DNA of 64,000 nucleotides from Lachnospiraceae bacterium KGMB03038. Lineage in GTDB: Bacteria > Bacillota > Clostridia > Lachnospirales > Lachnospiraceae. The stretch spans positions 1,268,501 through 1,332,500 of the forward strand of contig CP041667.1 in NCBI GenBank assembly GCA_007361935.1, written 5' to 3'. The position numbers and the translations under genes were made by a program. The notes beneath the pieces are model-generated. The model searched no databases. It was not told the DNA's origin and worked only from the letters and a program-made list of their open reading frames with translations. Shown here piece by piece: positions 1 to 8,245 of the stretch. Each line of letters begins with the position of its first letter. The stretch's first letter is position 1.

Positions 1-2
1 AG

Positions 3-767
3 GCGGGAGAAAGCGATATTGTAGTCAACGCCCATAAGATCAACCGGGGAGAGGAAGTGACCCTGGATAATAAAAGCAGAGACTTTTTCTTTTTGAAACG
101 GCAGGATCCTAATGTGATCATCAGTATCCTTATTACGTTGATCCAGAAGAAGCTGCCGCCTTATGTAGACGCTAGGCCTTACGATATCCAGGTGTTAACG
201 CCGATGCGGAAAGGCGCGCTGGGTGTGGAGCGGCTGAACCAGATCCTGCAGCAGTACTTGAATCCGCCAGAGGAAGGAAAGCAGGAGAGGACTTATGGAG
301 ACCGTTTGTTCCGGGAAGGGGACAAGGTCATGCAGATCAAGAATAACTACCAATTGGAATGGGAAGTTAAGACCCGGTATGGAATGACGGTGGATAAAGG
401 ACTTGGGATCTTTAACGGGGATATGGGGATCGTCCGTAAGATCAATTCTTACGAGGAGACCATAACGGTGGAGTACGACGAGCAGCGTCTGGTCACTTAC
501 CCTTTTGCCCTTTTAGAAGAGCTAGAGCTGGCCTATGCGATCACCATACATAAGTCCCAGGGAAGCGAGTATCCGGCGGTAGTGATCCCGCTGCTCCAGG
601 GACCGAGACAGCTGTATCACCGCAATCTCCTGTACACCGCGGTGACGAGGGCCAGAAAATGTGTGACGTTGGTGGGGAGTGAGACGGTATTCAGGGAAAT
701 GATCCAGAATACGGAAGAGCAGGATCGGAATACCAGTCTGGCAGAGCGAATCCGTGAATTTGATTGA
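3..767 (+). CDS. recD2: RecD2-like ATP-dependent DNA helicase, C-terminal part (5' end outside window)
   Basis: The reading frame is open from base 3, with no start inside the window; a GTG at 57 is internal. About 254 residues are visible, whereas RecD2 proteins usually have 700 or more, so this is the C-terminal third. The region before the GTG reads as IVVNAHKINRGE, typical of RecD/TraA helicases. Further on, TIHKSQGSEYPAV and LLYTAVTRARK are the late superfamily 1 helicase motifs (UvrD_C_2 domain) that contact DNA and ATP. The family unwinds DNA 5'-3' in recombination and repair without RecBC. The TGA stop overlaps the TTG start of comF by three bases, so the two genes are probably co-transcribed. 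Identification is firm; only the N-terminus is missing. Confidence 0.9.
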   Translation, partial: AGESDIVVNAHKINRGEEVTLDNKSRDFFFLKRQDPNVIISILITLIQKKLPPYVDARPYDIQVLTPMRKGALGVERLNQILQQYLNPPEEGKQERTYGDRLFREGDKVMQIKNNYQLEWEVKTRYGMTVDKGLGIFNGDMGIVRKINSYEETITVEYDEQRLVTYPFALLEELELAYAITIHKSQGSEYPAVVIPLLQGPRQLYHRNLLYTAVTRARKCVTLVGSETVFREMIQNTEEQDRNTSLAERIREFD

Positions 768-1477
768 AACAGATAAAAGAGTGTTTTGAGAAACTATTCT
801 GGCCGGAGATCTGTCCGTTCTGCGGCAGGGCCTTTTGGGAAGGAATCTGCCCTTCCTGCAGGAAAAAGATCAACCGTATCCTGGTGGAAGAGCCAAGGTG
901 TATGAAATGCGGGAAACCAGTTCTTAGCGAAACGCAGGAATATTGCGCGGACTGCGGGCATACACATCATTATTATGACAGAGGCATGAGCCTGTGGCTT
1001 CATAGGAAGCCTGTCAGCACATCGATCTATTGGTTTAAGTATCATAACCAGAGAGTATTTGGGTATTATTACGCAAAAGAGATGGCGGCCCGGTTTGGGA
1101 CGGTCATCCGTCAGTGGCGGCCGGACTGCATTATTCCGATTCCGCTCCATCCTCGCAGGAAACGGCAAAGAGGATATAATCAGGCGGAAATCCTGGCGTT
1201 GGAACTGAGCCGCCTTACCGGAGTTTTGGTGGAGAGTAAGGCGCTGATAAGGAGCCGCTGCACAACGGCGCAAAAGAAGCTGGGACACCAAGAGAGACGG
1301 CAGAATCTTTCCGGGGCGTTTCGGATGGAAAAACGCTTGAAAAAAGGGAGCACGGTACTCCTGATAGATGATATATACACCACGGGGAATACGGTCAGCA
1401 GCGCGGCGAAAGCGCTAAAAGACGGCGGAGCGGAAAAAGTCTATTTTTTAACTATAAGTATTGGACAAGGATACTGA
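764..1477 (+). CDS. comF: ComF family protein (zinc ribbon plus phosphoribosyltransferase fold)
   Basis: A 237-residue protein starting with TTG that overlaps the recD2 stop. The N-terminus carries two CxxC pairs (CPFCG, CPSC) and then CMKCG and CADCG, the zinc-binding head of ComF. The C-terminal half is a type I phosphoribosyltransferase fold with the PRPP loop VLLIDDIYTTGNT. Upstream lies IPIPLHPRRKRQRGYNQA, the ComF signature. In naturally transformable bacteria ComF helps import and load single-stranded DNA; in Clostridia its role is less clear. Pairing with RecD2 suggests DNA processing. The gene is full length. A likely promoter for the next gene lies in its last codons. Confidence 0.93.
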   Translation: MKQIKECFEKLFWPEICPFCGRAFWEGICPSCRKKINRILVEEPRCMKCGKPVLSETQEYCADCGHTHHYYDRGMSLWLHRKPVSTSIYWFKYHNQRVFGYYYAKEMAARFGTVIRQWRPDCIIPIPLHPRRKRQRGYNQAEILALELSRLTGVLVESKALIRSRCTTAQKKLGHQERRQNLSGAFRMEKRLKKGSTVLLIDDIYTTGNTVSSAAKALKDGGAEKVYFLTISIGQGY

Positions 1478-1490
1478 GATTTGTTATACT
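1462..1490 (+). promoter_or_regulatory. Probable sigma-A promoter for the 1535-3055 membrane genes
   Basis: TGGACA at 1462-1467 and TATACT at 1485-1490 are separated by 17 bases, each one mismatch from consensus. It overlaps the end of comF and lies about 45 bases before the 1535 start codon. Confidence 0.55.
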
Positions 1491-1534
1491 AAAAATGATG
1501 TTTAAATTACGAAAATTAGATTCTGAGGTGTGTC

Positions 1535-1930
1535 ATGTTAGACGAGCAGAAAATAAAATTGATGACGAAGCTTGCCTTTTACGAAGAGACGCAGGGAAAG
1601 GAAGATTTTAAAATCAGCGAGTATTATCGCAAGGACTATGCGGCTCTCCACATTTTATGTTCCATTCTCTGGGTGACGGCAGGGTATGTCTGCCTGGGGG
1701 CGCTGATCGTTTTGGCCGGACTGGATTCTCTGATGAACAGCATGTCTACCGGTCTGATCATTATTATGGGGCTTTTGGCGATCGTTGGATATTTCGTCCT
1801 GGTGATCGTTTACGCGGTAGTGTCCAGCCATGTTTTTAATCGAAAGCATAGACAGGCGAGACAGAGAGTGAAGAAATACAATCACAATCTGACAAGACTG
1901 CTTAAGATGTATGAAAAGGAGAAGAAATAG
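1535..1930 (+). CDS. Hypothetical small membrane protein
   Basis: A 131-residue protein of no family I recognise. It has an acidic/basic cytosolic N-terminus of about 35 residues, two long hydrophobic segments (roughly residues 38-62 and 68-95) and a very basic C-terminal tail (FNRKHRQARQRVKKY), so both ends are probably cytosolic. It ends exactly one base before the next gene's ATG at 1931. The two are surely co-transcribed, and probably translationally coupled, with GAGAAG as ribosome site. It could be a partner subunit of the next membrane protein. Confidence 0.75.
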   Translation: MLDEQKIKLMTKLAFYEETQGKEDFKISEYYRKDYAALHILCSILWVTAGYVCLGALIVLAGLDSLMNSMSTGLIIIMGLLAIVGYFVLVIVYAVVSSHVFNRKHRQARQRVKKYNHNLTRLLKMYEKEKK

Positions 1931-3055
1931 ATGGATAATATATTTGTAATCCGCGGGAGGCTTCAGGAGCTTTACGCGTCCCATTCCAGAATTTTTGATA
2001 AAGCGGTTCAGTTTGTGGTGGCTTTGACAGCTTTTTATCTGATCAATGACAATGTGGGCTTTCTTTCGATGGCAGCTTCGCCGGCGGCAACACTGGCGCT
2101 GGCGGTCATCTGTACCTTTTTCCCGCCGATCATAACTGTGCTGGCCGCGACAGCGCTGATTTTGGTACATATGTATGTCGTGTCTCTGGGAGTGCTGGCG
2201 GTAACGGCAATGGTCTTTCTGATCATGTATATCTTTTATTTCCGTCTGACGCCTAAGATGGCGATGGTGGTGCTTTTGACTCCGATCGCGTTTATGCTGA
2301 ATATTCCGTATGTGATTCCCATCGCTTATGGACTGGCGGCGACACCTGTATGTCTGGTGGCGATCTCCTGCGGAACCATTGTCTACTATATGATGGATTA
2401 TGTAAAAACGGCGGCGTCCGGACTGGAGGGCCAAGGGGCGGATGGAATCATGGCGCAGGTATCCGCGTATGTAAAACAGGTCTTTCAGAGTAAAGAGATG
2501 TGGGTGGTGATCGTCGCGTTTATCATCTGTTTCTTGCTGGTATACACGCTTCGCCGGCAGGCGATGGATCATGCCTGGAAGATTTCCATCGGGGCGGGAG
2601 CGGTAGCCAATGTGATCCTGATCGTAATCGGAGATATTGCTTTGGGAGTACATACTTCTTATATTTCTCTGATCGTTGGAAATATCGCCGCGGTATTGAT
2701 CGGACTGATCCTGGAGCTGTTTTTCTTCTCAGTAGATTATGCCAGAAGTGAGAATCTCCAATATGAGGATGATGAATATTACTATTATGTGAAAGCGGTT
2801 CCGAAACTGTCTGTGGCAACACCTGAGAAGACGGTGAAACGGATCAATGAGCGGCAGGAGACCGAGATCATCGATCCAAAGGAAGTCAGACGCAGAGCGG
2901 GCAAAGGGACCCGGAAGAATGGAGCTTCCCAGAAGGAGAGAGGGGAACGGCATACGCCGAGGAGAGGGCCTTCCGCGAAAAAGCATGACATGGAGGAAGT
3001 TGACAAAATGCTTTTGACCCAGAGTTTGAAAGATGATCTGGACATGGGGAAATAA
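1931..3055 (+). CDS. Multi-spanning membrane protein of unknown function
   Basis: A 374-residue protein with about eight hydrophobic segments between residues 20 and 275. A hydrophilic C-terminal tail of some 100 residues follows, ending in a strongly basic stretch (RRRAGKGTRKNG). Proteins of this look are often labelled 'ABC transporter permease' in Lachnospiraceae, but I see no ATPase partner, and the tail is not typical of a permease. It starts directly after the 1535 gene and lies 41 bases upstream of cdaA. An envelope role linked to c-di-AMP signalling is possible but unsupported by any motif. Confidence 0.75.
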   Translation: MDNIFVIRGRLQELYASHSRIFDKAVQFVVALTAFYLINDNVGFLSMAASPAATLALAVICTFFPPIITVLAATALILVHMYVVSLGVLAVTAMVFLIMYIFYFRLTPKMAMVVLLTPIAFMLNIPYVIPIAYGLAATPVCLVAISCGTIVYYMMDYVKTAASGLEGQGADGIMAQVSAYVKQVFQSKEMWVVIVAFIICFLLVYTLRRQAMDHAWKISIGAGAVANVILIVIGDIALGVHTSYISLIVGNIAAVLIGLILELFFFSVDYARSENLQYEDDEYYYYVKAVPKLSVATPEKTVKRINERQETEIIDPKEVRRRAGKGTRKNGASQKERGERHTPRRGPSAKKHDMEEVDKMLLTQSLKDDLDMGK

Positions 3056-3096
3056 ATGATAATATGCAGTGATAGCAAAGAAAGGGGAGTGACAGA

Positions 3097-3978
3097 ATGG
3101 AACGACAGATTTCAGCGTTTTTAGAGCGAGTTTCTGGCTTTTATTTTCCGGAGATTCGTCTGACGGACGTTCTGGAAGTCCTGATCCTCACCTTTTTGAT
3201 CTATCAGTTGATCATATGGATCAAGAATACGAAAGCCTGGATGCTGTTAAAAGGTATTCTGGTGCTCGCGGTATTCATTTTGTTTGCGGCGATCTTCCAG
3301 ATGAATACGATCCTTTATCTGGCCAGGAACGCAGTCACAGTGATCGCTACCGCGGCAGTCGTAGTGTTCCAGCCGGAGCTGCGCAGAGGCTTGGAGAAAC
3401 TGGGAGAGAAACGTTTTTTAAGTTCAGTAGTCCCTTTGGAAGTGGGGAAGGAGTATATTCGTTTCAGTGAAGAGACGGTGGAAAATATCATTGATGCGGC
3501 CTATAATATGGGACGTGTAAAAACGGGAGCGCTGATCGTTGTGGAACAGGCGATCCGTCTGACGGAATACGAAAGCACGGGAATCCATATGGACTGTCTG
3601 GTTTCTATGCAGGTTCTGATGAATATTTTCGAGCATAATACGCCTCTGCACGATGGGGCGATCATCATACGCGGGGACAGGATTGTTTCTGCCACCTGTT
3701 ATCTCCCGCTTTCTGACAATATGGGGCTTAGCAAGGAACTTGGAACAAGGCACCGGGCAGCTGTGGGAATGAGTGAAGTCAGCGATGCGCTGATCGTAGT
3801 GGTATCGGAAGAGACAGGCGCGGTGTCTGTTGCCCAGGGGGGACAGCTTCAGCGGGATGTGACAAGAGAACAGCTTCGGGAAAAGCTGGAATATATCAGG
3901 AATAGAAAATCAGAAACGAAAAAATGGGCATCTTTGTGGAAAGGAAGGCATAAACATGAAGACAAGACTAATGAATAA
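3097..3978 (+). CDS. cdaA: Membrane-bound diadenylate cyclase CdaA
   Basis: A 293-residue protein that makes cyclic di-AMP from two ATP. Three transmembrane helices occupy about residues 22-100, followed by the DisA_N (DAC) catalytic domain. The two signature motifs are present: DGA at residues 186-188 (HDGAIII) and RHR at 218-220 (GTRHRAAVG), which bind metal and ATP phosphates. Length and topology match CdaA/DacA rather than soluble DisA. The last 23 bases overlap the cdaR start, as in the conserved cdaA-cdaR pair of Firmicutes. C-di-AMP controls potassium and osmolyte uptake and cell-wall homeostasis. GAAAGGGGAG precedes the ATG. Confidence 0.97.
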   Translation: MERQISAFLERVSGFYFPEIRLTDVLEVLILTFLIYQLIIWIKNTKAWMLLKGILVLAVFILFAAIFQMNTILYLARNAVTVIATAAVVVFQPELRRGLEKLGEKRFLSSVVPLEVGKEYIRFSEETVENIIDAAYNMGRVKTGALIVVEQAIRLTEYESTGIHMDCLVSMQVLMNIFEHNTPLHDGAIIIRGDRIVSATCYLPLSDNMGLSKELGTRHRAAVGMSEVSDALIVVVSEETGAVSVAQGGQLQRDVTREQLREKLEYIRNRKSETKKWASLWKGRHKHEDKTNE

Positions 3979-5197
3979 TCTTGGTCTTAAGATATTAGCC
4001 TTTTTAGCGGCAGGGATGCTGTGGCTGCTGGTGGTTAATATCGATGACCCGGTTACCAGCGCGACTTATCAGGATGTGGCTGTTACTGTGATCAACCAGG
4101 AAGTTCTGGCGGAAGAGCAGCAGACGTTTCAAATTGTAGACGACACACAGACGGTGGATGTGACGGTGACGGCCAGGCGGTCCGTCTTAAACCGGATCAG
4201 ACAGGAGAATATTACGGCTACCGCAGATATGCGGGAGTTAACGTTAAAGACGCAGATACCGATCAGTATCAGCATTGAAGGATATGATTATGTAGATGCG
4301 GAAGCTTCGCCAAGGAATCTTCAGGTGCGGCTGGAAGATGAGGAGACCAAGAGTTTCCCGATCGTGCCGACGACAACGGGAACGGTCAGAGACGGATATG
4401 TGCTGGGAGATATCCAGGCAGTTCCAGAGAACGTTTCCATCCGCGGTCCTAAATCTGTGGTGGATCAGATTGACAGGGTAGAAGCCAGCGTCAATGTATC
4501 CGGGCTTTCTCAGGATGCGGTGCTCCCCTCAGAACTGGTACTTTATGACGAGGAAGGCGATGAGATCGATCAGTCTCTGCTTACCAACAATCTGGGTGAC
4601 GAAGGCGTATCTGTGAGTGTTGAGCTCTATCAGACAAAGAGCGTGCCGATTGTTTTTGATACGTCCAGGATCAGCGCGGCCGACGGTTATGAATTTGTTG
4701 GAATTACATATGAACCGGAAGAGATCCAGATTTCGGGAAGCAAAGATGCGTTGGATGATATATCAGAAATCAATATTCCGGCTTCCGCTCTGGAACTGTC
4801 AGGCTTGACAAAGAGGACGGAGCAGGTCGTAGATATTTCCGGTTATACCCCGGATAATGTAAGCCTGGCGGATGAAAACGCAGGATCTGTAGCGGTGACC
4901 ATTTCTGTGGAAAAGGATGGGACGAGAGTATTTGATGTGACTCCAAGTTCAGTGATCGTCAATAATCTTTCCGAGGATCTGGTTCTGAATTACGATCAGG
5001 CCGAGGCTCTGGAAGTTCATATCCGAGGACCAAGAGAGTCGCTGGATTCTTTAAGTCTGGAGAAAAAAGTCAGCATCGACCTGACGGATTATACGGAAGC
5101 TGGATCCTATACGGTTCCGGTGGCGGTAGAACTGCCGGAGGACTGCGCACTAGAGACTGAGGTCAGCATACAAATAGTATTAGAGGAAAAAGAATAG
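3956..5197 (+). CDS. cdaR: CdaR, YbbR-repeat regulator of CdaA
   Basis: A 413-residue protein with a single N-terminal membrane anchor (about residues 10-27, ending VVNIDDP) and four consecutive YbbR-like extracytoplasmic domains. Each domain contains the recurring pattern VxVRGPKSVVDQI or IQISGSKDALDDI. CdaR binds CdaA at the membrane and tunes its cyclase activity. The start overlaps cdaA by 23 bases, so translation is coupled. In many Firmicutes glmM follows directly; here an HPr-like gene follows instead and glmM is not in the window. Confidence 0.95.
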   Translation: MKTRLMNNLGLKILAFLAAGMLWLLVVNIDDPVTSATYQDVAVTVINQEVLAEEQQTFQIVDDTQTVDVTVTARRSVLNRIRQENITATADMRELTLKTQIPISISIEGYDYVDAEASPRNLQVRLEDEETKSFPIVPTTTGTVRDGYVLGDIQAVPENVSIRGPKSVVDQIDRVEASVNVSGLSQDAVLPSELVLYDEEGDEIDQSLLTNNLGDEGVSVSVELYQTKSVPIVFDTSRISAADGYEFVGITYEPEEIQISGSKDALDDISEINIPASALELSGLTKRTEQVVDISGYTPDNVSLADENAGSVAVTISVEKDGTRVFDVTPSSVIVNNLSEDLVLNYDQAEALEVHIRGPRESLDSLSLEKKVSIDLTDYTEAGSYTVPVAVELPEDCALETEVSIQIVLEEKE

Positions 5198-5211
5198 GAC
5201 GGGGAGTGACC

Positions 5212-5478
5212 ATGGTAAGACGAAAGATCAAAATTCTAAATCCAACGGGACTGCATCTGCGGCCAGCCGGGATCTTCTGTAATACGGCCAGTAATTATAA
5301 GTGTAAAGTAATGTTTGAATACAACGATATGATGAACGCCAACGCGAAAAGCGTCTTAAGCGTGCTTGGCGCATGTATCAAGTCGGGAGATGAAATCGTT
5401 CTGATCTGCGATGGCGAGGATGAAGAAGAAGCGATGCGGGCGATGGTAGAGGCGATTGAAGGCGGGCTTGGAGAATAA
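5212..5478 (+). CDS. HPr family phosphocarrier protein
   Basis: An 88-residue HPr-fold protein. I choose ATG 5212 rather than GTG 5206 because it is better spaced from GGACGGGGAG and because it places the phosphorylated histidine at position 15 (NPTGLHLRPAG), as in classical HPr. The regulatory serine region is present as NAKSVLSVLG, with the serine at 47. HPr carries phosphate between PTS Enzyme I and the sugar-specific EIIA, and when serine-phosphorylated helps CcpA in catabolite control. With no PTS genes nearby, it could be a second HPr or a Crh-like regulator rather than the main ptsH. Confidence 0.88.
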   Translation: MVRRKIKILNPTGLHLRPAGIFCNTASNYKCKVMFEYNDMMNANAKSVLSVLGACIKSGDEIVLICDGEDEEEAMRAMVEAIEGGLGE

Positions 5479-5484
5479 TTTGTC

Positions 5485-5546
5485 AAAAAGGGACAGGGCA
5501 TTTTTAATTGGGGCCGGGGGATTTTTAAAAATCCCCCGGCCCCAAT
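5485..5546. repeat. 62-bp palindromic repeat, copy 1
   Basis: This starts with AAAAAGGGACAGGGC and ends in a perfect 40-base palindrome (5507-5546) with stem arms GGGGCCGGGGG and CCCCCGGCCCC around TTTTTAAAAA. A second copy at 6379-6440 matches at 60 of 62 bases. It lies between the HPr-like gene and nfo. No T-run follows, so it is not a classical terminator, although the RNA hairpin would be very stable. The size and layout resemble REP/MITE-type intergenic repeats. Confidence 0.85.
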
Positions 5547-5564
5547 CAACGAAAGGAGAAAAAT

Positions 5565-6401
5565 ATGATCATTGGAACACATATGTCGATAGCGAAAGGA
5601 ATTGCAAAAGCAGCAGAAAACACCCGCCAGATGGAGGCGGATACGATGCAGATCTTCAGCAGGAATCCCAGGGGATCTACCTATCGGGATTATGATGAAA
5701 AGGAAGTGAAACAGTTCCAGAAGATACGGGAAGAAGCGGGATTTGGACCGCTTCTGGCTCATGCGCCCTATACTATGAATCTTGCCAGCGAGAAAGATAA
5801 AGTCTATGAATTCGCCTGTACGGTGATCCGGGAAGATGTGGCAAGGATGGACAGGCTGGGCATCGAGAACCTGGTCTTTCATCCGGGGAGCCATACCGGA
5901 ATCGGAGTGGAGAAAGGGATCCAGAATATTATCAAAGGGCTGGATCAGGCCATTACCGGAGAAGAAAAGATCACCGTCCTGTTGGAAACGATGACGGGAA
6001 AAGGGACGGAAATCGGAGACCGTTTTGAACATCTGCGGAAGATCCGAGATGGTGTACGCCATCCGGAGAGGATCGGGATCTGTCTGGACACCTGTCATGT
6101 GTTTGCGGCGGGATATGATATTGTCCACGACCTGGACGGCGTATTGCAAGAATTTGATGAAATCTTAGGACTAGATTTATTAAAAGCGATCCATTTAAAT
6201 GACAGCATGATGCCGTTTGGTTCCCATAAGGATCGGCATGCGGTGACAGGAGAAGGAGAGATCGGGATGGAAGCGCTGATGCGGGTAGTGACCCATCCAA
6301 AACTAAAAGGGCTTCCCTTTTACTTGGAAACCCCGCTGGATGATGTGGGCCATAAAGAAGAAATTCGGAAGATTCGTGAAAAAGGGACAGGGCATTTTTA
6401 A
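5565..6401 (+). CDS. nfo: Deoxyribonuclease IV (AP endonuclease, Nfo)
   Basis: A 278-residue TIM-barrel endonuclease IV that cuts 5' of abasic sites in base-excision repair. Signature segments are GTHMSIAKGI, LLAHAPYTMN, LVFHPGSHTGIGVEKG, TVLLETMTGKGTEIG, GICLDTCHVFAAGYDI, IHLNDSMMPFGSHKDRH and PFYLETP. Together they supply the three-zinc site of His, Asp and Glu residues. GAAAGGAG precedes the ATG. The last residues (KGTGHF) and the stop are encoded by copy 2 of the 62-bp palindromic repeat, so the natural C-terminus seems to have been replaced after the last barrel helix. The catalytic core is intact and activity should be retained. Confidence 0.95.
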   Translation: MIIGTHMSIAKGIAKAAENTRQMEADTMQIFSRNPRGSTYRDYDEKEVKQFQKIREEAGFGPLLAHAPYTMNLASEKDKVYEFACTVIREDVARMDRLGIENLVFHPGSHTGIGVEKGIQNIIKGLDQAITGEEKITVLLETMTGKGTEIGDRFEHLRKIRDGVRHPERIGICLDTCHVFAAGYDIVHDLDGVLQEFDEILGLDLLKAIHLNDSMMPFGSHKDRHAVTGEGEIGMEALMRVVTHPKLKGLPFYLETPLDDVGHKEEIRKIREKGTGHF

Positions 6402-6440
6402 TCCGGGCCGGGGGATTTTTAAAAATCCCCCGGCCCCAAT
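6379..6440. repeat. 62-bp palindromic repeat, copy 2, between two convergent genes
   Basis: It matches copy 1 (5485-5546) except for two bases just outside the palindrome's left arm. It carries the stop codon and last codons of nfo on the plus strand, and the stop and last codons of the Spo0A_C-like gene on the minus strand. As a strong hairpin (about 6405-6436) between convergent genes it may also act as a bidirectional terminator. Confidence 0.85.
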
Positions 6441-6760
6441 TCTTGCAGATAATGGTATAGAATGTCAAGAAATTCGCCGTTTGTAGGCCTGGAGGACAAT
6501 GCGTATCTAGCAATACGGGATAAAAAAGCACGGTTCCCATGGTAATAGCAGTGGGAGACCGCCGTGCGCATACAGTGCTCCACGTTGTCGCGGGATGTGT
6601 GAAAATGCTTTGCCACATCGACATAGAGCAATTTGTAGACAAAGAGAAGATAATCCTCGTTTTGGAGACAAAGCAAAAGAGAGTAGTGAAGGTAGTAAAA
6701 CCCTCGGTAAGTGGAATGGATACCCAGTGTCAGCAAAAGTTCGCGAATACGGTCTGACAT
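6419..6760 (-). CDS. Stand-alone Spo0A C-terminal (DNA-binding) domain protein
   Basis: A 113-residue protein. I use the ATG at 6760 because AAGGGGG lies just upstream of it on this strand; a longer frame reaches 6856 without a ribosome site. The sequence follows the Spo0A effector domain: LLLTLGIHSTYRGFYYLHY, KLLYVDVAKHFHTSRDNVEH for the helix-turn-helix, and RPTNGEFLDILYHYL for the conserved end. No receiver domain precedes it, so it cannot be a phosphorelay response regulator itself. It may bind 0A-box-like sites, or work by dimerising. The final residues GPGDF and the stop lie in repeat copy 2. Domain assignment is confident; function unknown. Confidence 0.8.
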   Translation of the reverse strand: MSDRIRELLLTLGIHSTYRGFYYLHYSLLLCLQNEDYLLFVYKLLYVDVAKHFHTSRDNVEHCMRTAVSHCYYHGNRAFLSRIARYALSSRPTNGEFLDILYHYLQELGPGDF

Positions 6761-6923
6761 AAAGATTCCCCCTTTTTCTTTAGTATAACCTTTAAAATTA
6801 TACTCTGAGGAATTTTGAAAGACGAATAAGGGAAATAAAATGACGAGAATCGACACAAACAGAAAAGAATCGGAACAATGGTATCAAAATATTTAAGATA
6901 TTCTGAGGATTTGTCGATAACGC

Positions 6924-6953
6924 TTGCGGGAATCAGGAAGGATGGGGTATACT
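6924..6953 (+). promoter_or_regulatory. Probable promoter for the 6979 LCP gene
   Basis: TTGCGG at 6924-6929 and TATACT at 6948-6953 are 18 bases apart and lie just upstream of the AGAAAGGGAGA ribosome site. The -35 is imperfect. Confidence 0.45.
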
Positions 6954-6978
6954 CTCATAAGAAGAGAAAGGGAGATCA

Positions 6979-8223
6979 ATGATGGAATACCGGGATCAAT
7001 TAAAATATATCAAGTCACACCAAATTGAAAGTAGTAAGACTCCCAGAGGCAATAAAAGGAAAAAGGATAGGAGAAACAGCCGGAAAGACCTTAAACCAGT
7101 AAAAGTGGGAGGATTGAGTAAAATCATATGGATGATCCAGATGGTTTCTTCTGTCTTTTTTGTCGGAGCAATGGTGATTCTCGGAATTTTGCCTCTGAAA
7201 TATATGGCTGCTTTGATTGTGCTGCTGGTTCTTTTGCTTGTTTTGGCAAAAGTCTTGCAGAAACGGGGAGCAAAAAGAAAGAGAAAGAAAAGCGGCGGCA
7301 GGGGATTATCTGCGGCGGTAAGCGCCATGTTGATCCTGCTCAGCTTTTATTCACTTAGAGTGAATGCTGCTTTGGATGAGATCGCGACAGGAGAGGAAAG
7401 TGGAAGCTACGAAGAAGAACATAATCTGGCAGTGACAGATGAGCCTTTTAATGTATACATCAGCGGGATTGATGTATATGGAGATATTACAAAAGAAAGC
7501 CGGAGCGATGTGAATTTGATCGCGACGGTCAATCCTAAGACGCACAAAATCCTCCTTACTACAACCCCAAGAGACTATTATGTTGAAATTCCAGGCGTGT
7601 CAGAGGGAGAAAGTGATAAGCTGACTCATGCGGGGATCTATGGGATTGATACTTCTATCGCTACATTGGAGAATTTATATGAGACGGAAATTCCTTTTTA
7701 TGTAAGAGTCAACTTTACGTCTGTAGAAGAGATTGTAGACGTGATGGGAGGCGTGGATGTGGAATCTGAGCTTGCTTTTACTACCGGCGAGGAATCCGGC
7801 GCAATTGTAGAGGTGAAGGAAGGAACAAATCATTTTACTGGAAAAGAGGCGCTGGCATTCGTAAGAGAGCGAAAAGCGTTTGCTTCAGGAGATAACCAGA
7901 GGGGTAAAAACCAGCAGGCTTTGCTCACTGGATTGATCAAAAAGGCAATGTCACCTATGATTCTTTTCCGTGCAAATGGAATGATCAATAGTGTGACTGG
8001 AAATGCTGAAACAAATATGTCGGAAGCGCAGATCAAATCTTTGATCCGTATGCAGCTTGATGATATGAAAGGCTGGGAGATTGAGTCTGTGGCGGCCGCA
8101 GGAGACAGCAGTACGAAGCAATACTGCTATTCCTACAGCGGAGGACCGCTGTATGTAACGGTGCCGGACTGGAGTTCTGTTAATGAGATCAAGGAGAAGA
8201 TTCAGGAGACTATGGGAAAATAA
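6979..8223 (+). CDS. LytR-CpsA-Psr (LCP) family transferase, CpsA-like topology
   Basis: A 414-residue membrane protein. A basic cytosolic N-terminus of about 45 residues is followed by three hydrophobic helices (about residues 50-130) and then an extracellular LCP domain. Conserved LCP elements include RSDVNLIATVNP, LLTTTPRDYYVEIPG, HAGIYGIDTSIATLENLY and ALAFVRERKAF. The Arg/Asp residues bind the pyrophosphate of lipid-linked polymers. LCP enzymes move teichoic acids or capsule from undecaprenyl pyrophosphate to peptidoglycan. The three-helix head resembles streptococcal CpsA more than single-helix LytR. It lies 3' to its own promoter and heads a two-gene unit with the nucleotidyltransferase. 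Two ATG codons (6979, 6982) are equally plausible starts. Confidence 0.92.
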   Translation: MMEYRDQLKYIKSHQIESSKTPRGNKRKKDRRNSRKDLKPVKVGGLSKIIWMIQMVSSVFFVGAMVILGILPLKYMAALIVLLVLLLVLAKVLQKRGAKRKRKKSGGRGLSAAVSAMLILLSFYSLRVNAALDEIATGEESGSYEEEHNLAVTDEPFNVYISGIDVYGDITKESRSDVNLIATVNPKTHKILLTTTPRDYYVEIPGVSEGESDKLTHAGIYGIDTSIATLENLYETEIPFYVRVNFTSVEEIVDVMGGVDVESELAFTTGEESGAIVEVKEGTNHFTGKEALAFVRERKAFASGDNQRGKNQQALLTGLIKKAMSPMILFRANGMINSVTGNAETNMSEAQIKSLIRMQLDDMKGWEIESVAAAGDSSTKQYCYSYSGGPLYVTVPDWSSVNEIKEKIQETMGK

Positions 8224-8245
8224 TATAAGAAAAGGAGAACAGGTG

